A stretch of 49,208 nucleotides of DNA from Micromonospora inaquosa (GTDB lineage: Bacteria; Actinomycetota; Actinomycetes; Mycobacteriales; Micromonosporaceae), in contig NZ_QGSZ01000255.1 of NCBI RefSeq assembly GCF_003857055.1, positions 1 to 49,208 of the forward strand, read 5' to 3'. Within the stretch, counting starts at the first letter, position 1. The number at the start of each line of letters is the position of its first letter. The notes under the pieces were generated by a model. That model saw only the letters and a program-made list of their open reading frames with translations, was not told where the DNA came from and ran no database searches. A program made the translations under genes and the position numbers. Of the stretch, positions 26,077-34,579 are shown in pieces.

Positions 26077-26550
26077 TCACCAGTCACGTGCCCAGTCCGG
26101 CGGCGGTACGACGGCGAGGTGCGGCTCTCCACTGATCGGTTCGAGAGCGTGCACCACCCGCAGATGCCCGTCGGCCGCTGCGTCCTCGTCGATGAGGACT
26201 CGGCCACTACTGCCGTCGGTGCCGACCAGCAGCCACCGGCTGGGATAAATGCTGCCGTCGTCGACCAGCGCGCGCACCCCGAAGGTCCGGGCCAAGGTAA
26301 CCGCCAGCTCTCGTTCACCCTGACCGATGGCGTCAGCAAGGTCGGTGTCACCGGTCAGGATCCAGCCGAACTCCTCGTCCTCCAGGGGAGCGCTGAGCAT
26401 GGCAACCGGCCGAGGGTCATCGACAGCTCGATCCTCGACGCGTCCCACGTAGACAGCATCCGGTGAGATGCCGTAGCCCTCGGTCAAAAATCGGCAGAGC
26501 GCCCCGGCGGGCACTTCCTGCTCGAAGTGGATCTGATAGCGCACACTCAC
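26077..26550 (-). CDS. Hypothetical protein
   Basis: 157 aa from GTG 26550 (GGGAG about 10 nt upstream; a second GTG two codons on is possible). Begins VSVRYQIHFEQEVPAGALCRFL; alternating beta strands and helices, with the tail ISGEPHLAVVPPPDWARDW. No family recognised. The open frame continues to 26799 but the added part has biased composition and no start site. The 273 bp between this gene and 26824 hold no other gene and include an AT-richer stretch that likely carries both promoters. Confidence 0.65.
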   Translation of the reverse strand: MSVRYQIHFEQEVPAGALCRFLTEGYGISPDAVYVGRVEDRAVDDPRPVAMLSAPLEDEEFGWILTGDTDLADAIGQGERELAVTLARTFGVRALVDDGSIYPSRWLLVGTDGSSGRVLIDEDAAADGHLRVVHALEPISGEPHLAVVPPPDWARDW

Positions 26551-26823
26551 CCCCGGTAGCTCCCGTGGTGGCCGAAGGCAGCCAGCACGCATCCAGCAGT
26601 TGCCCCGACGTCGGGTGCCATCGTACGTCTGTTGCGCCTGCGGTAATTTCGCGTCGATGATGGACTTTAATCGAGCGTCACCTTGCGCAGCCGCAAGCCT
26701 TTGTCCGACCAACGACAGAGTTAAATGCGAGCCGGATAGCTGACAGGGCAACTCTTCGACCACCACGCTAATCTGCCTTCGGCGGTTCCGCTGAAACACG
26801 CGACCATTTCAAAGGAGAATGTC

Positions 26824-27327
26824 ATGTTCATCGTGGCGACCCAGGATCCAAAGACGCGCGGTCAGTCTGAAGCTCCCGAATCGGGCGCGGATGCGTGGGG
26901 TGCTCTCCTACCCATCGACGCCGGCCTCACGCAGGCCGAGGCGGATCGGCAGTTGGCTACCTACCTGGCCGGGGTGCAAGCGGGCGAGCCGCTGTGCATC
27001 CGCGCGCACGGCAACGACGAGGAGATCGGCGACGCCGAGGCCGGCGCGAAGGACTGGGGCTGGACGTACAAGAAGCTGGCCCGGATGCTGGCCACCCACC
27101 TGACCGCCACCCCGAGCGTCGTCCTGATCCGGTCGTGCGCCGAGGAAGTGACCAACTTCCCCACCCAGATGGCGGTCCGCCTGGAGTCGAACTGGCCGGG
27201 CGCGAACCACCTCGACGGGGTCGTCATCTACGGCTACAACACGTCTGTCAACATCAGCACACCAATCCCCACGCCGCAGCAGCTCACCAAGAACGTCCAG
27301 GTCCAACCGGTCATCGTCTCGTTGTAA
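26824..27327 (+). CDS. Small protein with possible caspase-hemoglobinase (C80-like) fold
   Basis: 167 aa with a strong ribosome site (AAAGGAG, 8 nt). The order of elements is EPLCIRAHGNDEEIGD (H62-G63), a helix (WTYKKLARMLATHL), the strand VVLIRSCAEEVTNF (C105), the helix MAVRLE and the strand GVVIYGYN. A His-Gly after one strand and a Cys after the next, with a helix between, is the caspase/CPD (peptidase C80) layout used by autoprocessing toxins. The match is by pattern only. It lacks a signal peptide or long partner domain. Could instead be a degenerate, non-catalytic relative. Neighbour of the defence island. Confidence 0.55.
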   Translation: MFIVATQDPKTRGQSEAPESGADAWGALLPIDAGLTQAEADRQLATYLAGVQAGEPLCIRAHGNDEEIGDAEAGAKDWGWTYKKLARMLATHLTATPSVVLIRSCAEEVTNFPTQMAVRLESNWPGANHLDGVVIYGYNTSVNISTPIPTPQQLTKNVQVQPVIVSL

Positions 27328-27422
27328 TTTGCGGCTGCGTCTGACAATTCATCTCGGCGTCGCAGACGGCATCGGCGCTGACCGTCTGGCCCGCATTCCC
27401 TACGACCTGCAAACCTCATCCC

Positions 27423-27500
27423 ACACCATTCCACCCCCGACAGCACGCCAATCAACTGCGCTCGAAAGTTGCGCTTCAATGGCTGCTGTCGGGGGTGTCC
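27423..27500. repeat. Structured repeat element, copy A
   Basis: CACCCCCGACAGCA (27432-27445) pairs perfectly with TGCTGTCGGGGGTG (27484-27497); GCCA/TGGC extends the stem inward past one bulged base. The interior has GCGC blocks. It matches copy B at 37055-37133 base for base over most of both flanks (for example CACCATTxCACCCxCGACAGxACGCC). No gene is found in 27328-27537 besides this element. Confidence 0.75.
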
Positions 27501-27537
27501 CGTTACGGCAATTCCAACGTTCGGCTGGCGGCGGGGC

Positions 27538-29772
27538 CTACCGCTGCGGCGACGACGCCGTATCCGAGACGAACGGCAGGAACGGGCTCGGCGTCCCGCT
27601 CCAAGACACGGATAAGGCCTCCCTGGCCCGGGTGCTAGCAACGAACATCAGACAACGTTCCCGGAGCAGGTCGTTGTCGTGCTGCAGCTGGTCCACTTCA
27701 GCCGGCGTGATCTCCTTGGCGAACGGCACCGCCCGAGCAGTGACGCCTACCATCGCGACACAGCGAAACTCCAGACCCTTCATGGCGTGCATGGTGGCGA
27801 GGCGCACCCCGTCGATGTCCGCACCTGGCTGGTCCCGAACGAGCGCGGACGGAATTTCGGCGTCGGCCAGCGCGTCGCGCACCGCATTCAGCGTCAGGTT
27901 GAAGCGGGCGCAGACAGCGATCTCGTTGGCCGCCACACCCTGCCTCAACCACTCCCCCACCCGCTCCACGAGCGCAGCGACCTCAGCCTGGCTGGTCGGA
28001 TACCCGGCGGAGTGAGGTCGCTTGCCGTGCAACAGCGATCGGTAACCGGCGAGGGTGTCATCACCGTCGCCACCGAGGCCCTCGATCCGCGCGCCGACGA
28101 GCACACCAGTGGACCAGGCGAGGATCTCCTCGGTGCTGCGGTAGTTGACCCGCAGCCGGCTGCTGCGCCCGGTTACGGAGATGCCGAGCGCGCCCAGCGA
28201 GACCCGGGAGTCATAGATCCGCTGATGTGGGTCTCCGGTGATGAAGAGGTCATCCGGGCCGGGGGCCACCGCGGCGCGCAGCACCCGCCACTGTGCGGGG
28301 TGCAGGTCTTGGGCCTCGTCGACCACGACATGGTCGTACCCGTGGATGGTGCGGTCGGCGCCGTCGAGCAGCTGCGCGGCCCGCGCGCAGATCTGCAGGT
28401 GAGTGCTGGTGCCGGCGGCCGACACCTCCTTCTGGAACATCTCGACGGCGTCCCACACGCGGTCGCGCTGCCGCGGCCCCAACGCCGACCCGCGGCCGCG
28501 TCGGCTGGCCGCCCGGTAGTCCTCGCGGCTCTGCACACCGTGGGCCAGGATGACGTGGCGGAACTCCTGCGCCAGGAACTGCTCGGTCCACGGCAGGGTC
28601 AGCCTTCGGCACACCCGCCGCCAAATCTGCCGTTCGTCAACGTCGCCGATCGGGGTCGGCACCCGCCCGGCGAGGGCCCGCACGGCGCGGTTCGCGAAGG
28701 CGTTCACCGTGGTCACCTCCACCCGAGCCAGTTGCTCCTCGTCGTTGAGGAGTAGCGCCAGGTTTTCCCGCAAGGCCGCGGCCAAGGCATTCGTGTACGT
28801 GGTGAGCAGCACCCGACTATCGGGCGTACGCGACAACAAGTGCTTGACCCGGTGCAGCGCCACCACGGTCTTGCCCGTACCCGGCCCACCCGTCACCTGC
28901 GCTGGCCCGTTGTAGGAGACGCGGTAGGCGACCCGCCGCTGCGACGGGTGGAGGAAGACACGCCAGGCCGCGAAGGGCTTGTCGAGGATCTCGGCGAGCT
29001 CGTCCGGTCGGGTCACCAGGGTGATGCGGCTCTTCGTGTTGGCGATGGCCGCCGCCAGGCTCTCGCTCGGCTCCGGCGTCGCGTCCGCCGGCCGGCGCTC
29101 GGCCACCACGTCGCCGTAGACCTCGTCCGGCGAGAAGCCCTCGGCGAGGTACTGCAGAACCTCGAACTGGTCTTCGGGCAGCAACGTGCCGAACGCGTCC
29201 AGCTGAGCCCTGTCGGTGACCGTACGGACGGCACGCAGCACCTGGTCGTCGATGCCAAGGTCGCGCAGCACCGTGTTGGAGTGGCGGGCGAACAGCAGCG
29301 TCGGCGCCTCCGCTGCGGCCTTCTCCAGCGCTGGGGTGAGCTGTTCGATGGCGACGACGTTACGGACCTCCAGCGCCCGGGTCGCCGTGTTGACCGTGTA
29401 GATCCGCTTCGCGGCCCAGGTGTACGCGTCGTCGTGCGGCACGACGTTGAGCAGCAGGAAAGTGTCGCTGCCGTCGTCGGGCGCCAACACCACCCCGCGC
29501 CAGAAGTCGGTGACCCGGATGGTCCGCATCCGCGGATCGCGGGCGTTGTTCACCGACTCCAGGTGCAGGCCCTTGTCGGCGTGCAGCTCGGCGATGGTGA
29601 GCAGCTGGAACTTCTCCATCGCCTTGCGTACGCCGGCCTTGACCGGCTTTGCCAGAACGTCGTAGCTCTGCCAGAAGGTGTTAGCAAAGGCGAGCTGCGG
29701 CACGGTCGGGGCCTCCTGCGTGATCGCTCGGCGCGCGGATGCGACCCTACCGGCCACGCTATCGGTTTCCAT
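27538..29772 (-). CDS. UvrD-like superfamily I helicase with RelE-like N-terminal domain
   Basis: 744 aa. Residues about 28-135 look RelE/ParE-like (GVRKAMEKFQ...LHLESVNNARDPRMRTIRVTDFWRGVVL...AYTWAAKR). Then a linker and the helicase core: Walker A GGPGTGKT (295-302), motif II VVVDEAQDL, motif III TGDPHQRIY, motif IV RLRVNYRST, motif V region TMHAMKGLEFR and motif VI YVA-like FVASTRAREAL. Such RelE-UvrD fusions occur in prokaryotic defence loci. ATG 29772 is preceded by AGGTAGG. Divergent from the type IIG-like gene, 96 bp apart, so they probably share a promoter region and act together. Which nucleic acid it processes is unknown. Confidence 0.88.
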   Translation of the reverse strand: METDSVAGRVASARRAITQEAPTVPQLAFANTFWQSYDVLAKPVKAGVRKAMEKFQLLTIAELHADKGLHLESVNNARDPRMRTIRVTDFWRGVVLAPDDGSDTFLLLNVVPHDDAYTWAAKRIYTVNTATRALEVRNVVAIEQLTPALEKAAAEAPTLLFARHSNTVLRDLGIDDQVLRAVRTVTDRAQLDAFGTLLPEDQFEVLQYLAEGFSPDEVYGDVVAERRPADATPEPSESLAAAIANTKSRITLVTRPDELAEILDKPFAAWRVFLHPSQRRVAYRVSYNGPAQVTGGPGTGKTVVALHRVKHLLSRTPDSRVLLTTYTNALAAALRENLALLLNDEEQLARVEVTTVNAFANRAVRALAGRVPTPIGDVDERQIWRRVCRRLTLPWTEQFLAQEFRHVILAHGVQSREDYRAASRRGRGSALGPRQRDRVWDAVEMFQKEVSAAGTSTHLQICARAAQLLDGADRTIHGYDHVVVDEAQDLHPAQWRVLRAAVAPGPDDLFITGDPHQRIYDSRVSLGALGISVTGRSSRLRVNYRSTEEILAWSTGVLVGARIEGLGGDGDDTLAGYRSLLHGKRPHSAGYPTSQAEVAALVERVGEWLRQGVAANEIAVCARFNLTLNAVRDALADAEIPSALVRDQPGADIDGVRLATMHAMKGLEFRCVAMVGVTARAVPFAKEITPAEVDQLQHDNDLLRERCLMFVASTRAREALSVSWSGTPSPFLPFVSDTASSPQR

Positions 29773-29868
29773 GCCTACCTGAATCCCATCACTACCCGTA
29801 GCTGTCCATAATCTGACAGCGATTCGCAATTTCTTGAATCCGACGAGTCGTTAGATCCACACTGGTAC

Positions 29869-32800
29869 ATGGCCCGCTCGGACGGTACGCCAGATGGAAG
29901 CCGCAGCCGCCAGAAACCGCCTCGACCGGAGGTGCCCGCGCCCGACGGCCTTCCCCCTTCGTTGCAGCCGTTGTTGGCGCGAATCGCCGATCGCCTGGCC
30001 GCCCGTAGCGAAGCAACCCTGCAGGCCGACATTCGACAACTCCTGCTGGCCGGCGATTTCGGCCTCGCTGAGGCCCACCTCGACGTTGACCTCGAAGCTC
30101 AAGCCGGCGGTGGCAGACGTATCGACATCGAGGCTGGTTACACAGTCATTGAGGTCAAGCGACGACTCCAGAACGGACGTCCGCTGCAGGAGGCCGAGCG
30201 GCAACTCGGCGGCTACGTTCGCTCGCGGAGCCACGAGAGCAGCCAACGGTACGTCGGCATCCTCACCGACGGGGCCACCTGGCGTGCGTACCAGCTAACC
30301 GGCGACTCGCTGACCCTCATCGACACCCACGCGTTGGCTGCCACTCGCCCCGACGGGTTGGCCCTCTTCTACTGGCTTGAGGGCGTGCTGGCAACGAGTC
30401 ACCGGGTCCGGCCGGCACCCGCCGAGGTTGCCCGTCGTCTTGGCGCCGCGAGCACCTCCCACAAGCTGGATCGCGCTGCGCTCGCCGCACTCTACGAAGA
30501 GCACGCGCAGGTCCCAACCGTAAGACTGAAACGGCAACTCTGGGCGGGGTTGCTGGACAGCGCGCTCGGCACGCAGTTCGTCGACGACCCGGACCTCTTC
30601 GTCGAGCACACCCTGCTGATGAACAGCGCGCACATCATCGCGCACCTGGTCGTCGGCATCGACGCCATGGATCTGCAGCCGCAGGACCTCATCACCGGGC
30701 AACGGTTCGACCAGGCCCGCATCCTCGGCGTGGTCGAGCACGACTTCTTCGGTTGGACCACGGAGGTGCCCGGTGGTCGCGAATTCGTCCAGGGGCTCAC
30801 TCGGCGGCTTGCCCGGTTCGATTGGCCCCGAGCCGACCACGACATCCTGAAGGTGCTCTACGAGTCGATGATTGGCGCCGAGACGCGCAAGCGGATGGGT
30901 GAGTACTACACCCCCGACTGGCTCGCCGAGCATCTGGTCGACACCGTCGTCACCGATCCGCTGCGGCAACGGGTGCTGGACCCCGCTTGCGGCTCCGGCA
31001 CCTTCCTTTTCCACGCCGTACGCCGGTATCTTGCTGCCGCCGAGGCGGCCGCCGTTCCGCTCGACACCGCGTTGACACAGCTCACCAAGCATGTGGTTGG
31101 CGTTGACCTGCACCCGGTCGCCGTGGCGCTCGCACGGGTGACCTACCTGCTCGCCATCGGCCACGAGCGGCTGACTGATCAGCGCGACGCCATCACCATC
31201 CCGGTCTACCTCGGCGACAGTATGCAGTGGAGGGAACGACACGACTTGTTCAGCGAGGAACATGTGCGGATCAGCGCCGGCTACAACGCGAACGAGGTCG
31301 AGGAATGGCTCCGTTTTCCGAAGGACCTACTCAAGGAGCCGAGCCGCTTCGACCAGGTCGTCGCCGGCCTGGCCGGCATCGCGGCGAAACCGAGAGAGGG
31401 CAACGGTCCGCCGTCGCTGAACGCGTTCTTCCATCGGATGAAGATCGGGACCGACGATCAGCCGATGATCCTCAGCACCTTCGAGGCGATGTGCCGGCTG
31501 CACGACGAGGGGCGCGACCACATCTGGAGCTACTACCTGCGTAACCTCGCCCGGCCCGTCTGGCTCGCCTTGAGAGACAACCGGATGGACGTCCTGATAG
31601 GTAATCCGCCGTGGCTCGCCTACCGCCACATGCCTCGGGACATGCAGGCAAGGTTCAGAGAACTGTCCCGCGACCGCGGGCTATGGCACGGCCGAGAGTT
31701 CGCGACCAACCAGGACCTCTCAGCCCTGTTCGTGGCGAGATCCGTCCAGCAGTACCTTCGGTTCGACGGCTCGTTCGCTTTCGTCATGCCCAACTCGGTG
31801 CTCGATCGCGAATACTTCAAAGGCTTCCGCAGCGGGTGGTACGAAGACCCCGCCGAGCCTGCCGGTATCGCCTTCGCTGGTTCCTGGGACCTACGGCGAC
31901 TCCGCCCTCACCCCTTTCCGCGCGGCGCCGGCGTCGTCTTCGGCCGGCGGGCCACCCTGAGCACCTACCGGCGCCTCTCCGCGGTGACCGAGCGTTGGGC
32001 GGGACGCCTACCGGCGAGCATCCGGTCTTGGCACGAGGTCGAGCCTCTCATGACCCGTGAGCCAGCCAATCTGGTCGCCGGTGGGTCGCCCCTCTCCGAA
32101 TCACCGTACAAGCCACGGTTCACGCAGGGCGCTTCGATCGTGCCGAGGGTGCTCTTCTTCGTTGAGACGGACACCGGTGGGCGGCTCGGGCTCGGTGCCG
32201 GGCGCCACGCCGTGCGCTCGGCGCGCAGCAACCTGGAGAAGACGCCGTGGAGGGACTTGCCGGCGCTCGAAGGCGTCGTGGAGAGCGAGTTCATCCGGCG
32301 GGTGTTGCTCGGTGAGAGCCTGCTGCCGTACCGGATCCTGCCGGCGAGGCAGGCGGTGCTCCCGATCGACGGCTCCACGCTGATGTCCGGGCCGGGATCG
32401 CGGCTCGACTACTACTTCGGCCTCGCCGAGTGGTGGCGGCAGGCCGAGGCCACCTGGGAGGCGCACCGCAGCAGCCGACGCCTCAACCTGACCGAGCAAC
32501 TCGATTTCCGGCACAAGCTGACCGCGCAGTTTCCGACGCCACCCCTGCGTCTGGTCCACGGCAAGGCGGGCATGCACGTCGCCGCCGCCGTCGTCGACGA
32601 CCCGACCGCGATCATCGATCACAAGCTCTACTGGGCCCCGATCGCAAGCTGGGAGGAGGGCCACTTTCTGTCCGCAATCCTGAACAGCGCCGTTCTCACC
32701 GAGCTTGTGCGACCGATGATGTCCTACGGCAAAGACGAGCGGGACATTGACAAGCACGTATGGAAGCTGCCCATTCCTAGCTACGACGACGCCGACCCGA

Positions 32801-32970
32801 CGCATCAGCGACTCGCCGATCTTGGCCGTGAGCAGCGCCAGACGATCGCCGGGCTCAACTTGACTGAGGGCATGAACTTTGTGGCTATGCGCCGCCGCAT
32901 CCGCGTCGTGCTGGGTCAGCATCCGGCGACCTCGGAGATCGAGGCAGTCATCAGAGCGATGTTGGGATGA
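29869..32970 (+). CDS. Type IIG-like restriction-modification enzyme (nuclease plus N6-adenine methylase)
   Basis: 1033 aa single-chain enzyme. The N-terminal PD-(D/E)xK nuclease is D86 with E95-V-K97 (RIDIEAGYTVIEVK) inside an AND-type alpha/beta fold. The methylase has motif I DPACGSGTF (371-379) and motif IV NPPW (579-582), with motif X-like EYYTPDWLAEHL before it. Residues about 620-1030 are the target-recognition region, ending with a DIDKHVWKLPIP stretch. It would methylate and cut DNA at one site class. ATG 29869 lacks a clear ribosome site, so the message may be leaderless. It stands alone on the plus strand; 32971-33184 after it holds no gene I can support. Confidence 0.88.
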   Translation: MARSDGTPDGSRSRQKPPRPEVPAPDGLPPSLQPLLARIADRLAARSEATLQADIRQLLLAGDFGLAEAHLDVDLEAQAGGGRRIDIEAGYTVIEVKRRLQNGRPLQEAERQLGGYVRSRSHESSQRYVGILTDGATWRAYQLTGDSLTLIDTHALAATRPDGLALFYWLEGVLATSHRVRPAPAEVARRLGAASTSHKLDRAALAALYEEHAQVPTVRLKRQLWAGLLDSALGTQFVDDPDLFVEHTLLMNSAHIIAHLVVGIDAMDLQPQDLITGQRFDQARILGVVEHDFFGWTTEVPGGREFVQGLTRRLARFDWPRADHDILKVLYESMIGAETRKRMGEYYTPDWLAEHLVDTVVTDPLRQRVLDPACGSGTFLFHAVRRYLAAAEAAAVPLDTALTQLTKHVVGVDLHPVAVALARVTYLLAIGHERLTDQRDAITIPVYLGDSMQWRERHDLFSEEHVRISAGYNANEVEEWLRFPKDLLKEPSRFDQVVAGLAGIAAKPREGNGPPSLNAFFHRMKIGTDDQPMILSTFEAMCRLHDEGRDHIWSYYLRNLARPVWLALRDNRMDVLIGNPPWLAYRHMPRDMQARFRELSRDRGLWHGREFATNQDLSALFVARSVQQYLRFDGSFAFVMPNSVLDREYFKGFRSGWYEDPAEPAGIAFAGSWDLRRLRPHPFPRGAGVVFGRRATLSTYRRLSAVTERWAGRLPASIRSWHEVEPLMTREPANLVAGGSPLSESPYKPRFTQGASIVPRVLFFVETDTGGRLGLGAGRHAVRSARSNLEKTPWRDLPALEGVVESEFIRRVLLGESLLPYRILPARQAVLPIDGSTLMSGPGSRLDYYFGLAEWWRQAEATWEAHRSSRRLNLTEQLDFRHKLTAQFPTPPLRLVHGKAGMHVAAAVVDDPTAIIDHKLYWAPIASWEEGHFLSAILNSAVLTELVRPMMSYGKDERDIDKHVWKLPIPSYDDADPTHQRLADLGREQRQTIAGLNLTEGMNFVAMRRRIRVVLGQHPATSEIEAVIRAMLG

Positions 32971-33184
32971 CGACCATGCGCAGGCCACACCTTCTCATGA
33001 TCTGCTGCGGCGACTCGCCGAGCATCTCGAAAGCGTGTGCCAGCGCCCGCACCTTGCAATGCACTCCTTGAGCGCGTCGAACTCGGCGCGGTTCTACTGC
33101 CAGGCCGGGCCCACCAGGCCAATCGCGAAGCCGGTCAGGGCGTCGAGAACGGTGGTGACCGATCGTTCCGTTCGGTACGGAGCG

Positions 33185-33583
33185 TCAGTGCCGCGAGGGG
33201 CGGCCGCCGAGATTGATTCCGCCGTGGACGTCGCGCGCCTGCACTACCGGCCCGTGCACGTCGCCGGAGATCGAGTTAGCTACACCGCCAGCACCTTCGG
33301 CGACGGTGGCCTCGATCTGTGACCACCGAGCGCGCAACTCAGCCCCAAAGGCCACGTCGCGGCGCGACTCACTGTCGAGCAGCTCGGCGAGGCGGCCCAC
33401 CGCCTCTGGCGAACGCTGTTGCAGGGCCTCTTCGACGGCAGCACGCGACGCCGACTCGTGCTGAAACCGGGTGCGCAGAAAGCCGATCAAGGAGGACACC
33501 GCCGCCCGCCCACTCTGGGCCAGCTCGGTCGTCGCCCACGCCACGAGCGTCGTCGCCGCAGTCACCATGATCGGGTCGGTCAC
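33185..33583 (-). CDS. Amyloid-motif effector of candidate NLR system (helical Bell/HeLo-like domain plus BASS motif)
   Basis: 132 aa, GTG start at 33583 with GGGAGG 7 nt before. Residues 1-95 are helical, the first stretch being hydrophobic (PIMVTAATTLVAWATTELAQ) as in small membrane-attacking domains. Residues 103-125 hold NSISGDVHGP followed by VVQARDVHGGINL, then a short polar tail. The core VQARDV-GG is identical to residues 28-36 of the NB-ARC protein at 34580. Bacterial amyloid signalling sequences couple such effectors to NLRs; the motif also recalls RHIM and fungal PP motifs. Predicted role: when templated, it aggregates and damages the cell membrane. Divergent from the NLR operon, with 115 bp between. 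No other gene lies between it and the NLR operon promoter. Confidence 0.75.
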   Translation of the reverse strand: MTDPIMVTAATTLVAWATTELAQSGRAAVSSLIGFLRTRFQHESASRAAVEEALQQRSPEAVGRLAELLDSESRRDVAFGAELRARWSQIEATVAEGAGGVANSISGDVHGPVVQARDVHGGINLGGRPSRH

Positions 33584-33698
33584 AATCCGCCTCCCGCCAT
33601 CGCCCTCGGCTCGTAGAGACGAACACGGGGCATCATCAATTAAGAGCCTTCGATGTTACCTTGGGTGCTCGCGCGGACACTCAACCTCGGAGGTCGTC

Positions 33699-33971
33699 AT
33701 GAGCGGACAGCGCTGGGAAGCGGACCCTACCGCCGAGCTGACCCGCCGTTGGGGGAAGTCCTCCCACGAGCTAGGCAACACCTCCGGCGACGGCAGCTGC
33801 CCCGACGTCTGGGAGTTGAGCAACGGCGACATCGCGGTGATCGGGCAGGACCTCACGGAGGCCTACCAGGGACGACTTCCCGCCGACGTCTCGGTCGATC
33901 CTGGCGAACGACTTATCATAATTCCCCGATCGACAATGATCGCGGCGAAGGTGGACATACCTGATGCATGA
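33699..33971 (+). CDS. Small partner of DUF6879 protein
   Basis: 90 aa from ATG 33699, with CGGAGG 6 nt upstream. The pattern CPDVWELSNGDIAVIGQDLTEAYQGRLP and ERLIIIPRSTMIAAK is the small hypothetical protein that habitually precedes DUF6879 genes in actinomycetes. Beta-rich, no catalytic motif. It overlaps the next gene by 8 nt and starts the operon that ends with the NLR gene. Confidence 0.82.
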   Translation: MSGQRWEADPTAELTRRWGKSSHELGNTSGDGSCPDVWELSNGDIAVIGQDLTEAYQGRLPADVSVDPGERLIIIPRSTMIAAKVDIPDA

Positions 33972-34575
33972 CCTGTTCCATGGGGATCCCGGTGAGCTGC
34001 TCCGCCTGGAGGACTACTGGGCGGACTTCGACGATCGGTTCTGGCGGACCAGTGTTCCGGGGTTCTGGAAGCTGGAACGTCAGCAGACCTTCAAGGAGCC
34101 CGGCGACGAGGGATGGCAGGCGTTCGCCGACGGGCGATGGGAGCATTCGCTGCGGGTCCTCGACGCGCGCCGCCCCGATTTCCAGAGCTACTACCGGCGG
34201 ATCGCGGAGAACGGCTTCGCCACCCGCCGGGTTCGGGTTGTCGAAGAGCCACTCACGCCGTACCTCCAGTGGGAGCTGCACGTTCTGCGTCTGCGGCACG
34301 AGCACGGCGGCCTGACCCGCGTGGTCGGTGCGGACGCGGTGGCGTCGGCCGAGGCGAGCGGTCAGTTGCCGGAGATCTACACCCTCGGTGCCGAGGTGAT
34401 GTACGAGGCTGTCTACGACGCCGACGGCGTGTTGGCGGCTGCCCGCCGCTGGCGCGACCCCGAGCTGGTAACGAACTGCCAGTCCTTCATCGAGTCGCTC
34501 TACCGAAGCGGCCAGCCGCTGGACGAGTATTTTGCGCGTGTGGTGGCACCGATGGGGCCTCCCCACGTGGGGTGA
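33964..34575 (+). CDS. DUF6879-family protein
   Basis: 203 aa. Opens MHDLFHGDPGELLRLEDYWADFDDRFWRT and continues with FWKLERQQTFKEPGDEGWQAFADG and VRVVEEPLTPYLQWEL, the family signature. Contains many Trp/Tyr residues and no signal or membrane segment. DUF6879 genes usually neighbour XRE/DUF397 or NB-ARC genes; a regulatory or sensing role has been guessed but not proven. Ends 4 nt before the NLR start. Confidence 0.85.
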   Translation: MHDLFHGDPGELLRLEDYWADFDDRFWRTSVPGFWKLERQQTFKEPGDEGWQAFADGRWEHSLRVLDARRPDFQSYYRRIAENGFATRRVRVVEEPLTPYLQWELHVLRLRHEHGGLTRVVGADAVASAEASGQLPEIYTLGAEVMYEAVYDADGVLAAARRWRDPELVTNCQSFIESLYRSGQPLDEYFARVVAPMGPPHVG

Positions 34576-34579
34576 TTAG

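Noticed and set aside
32971..33184. Possible small gene between the type IIG-like enzyme and the effector
   Set aside because: A minus-strand frame reading ...TTVLDALTGFAIGLVGPAW ends in this region but has no start or homology that I recognise.
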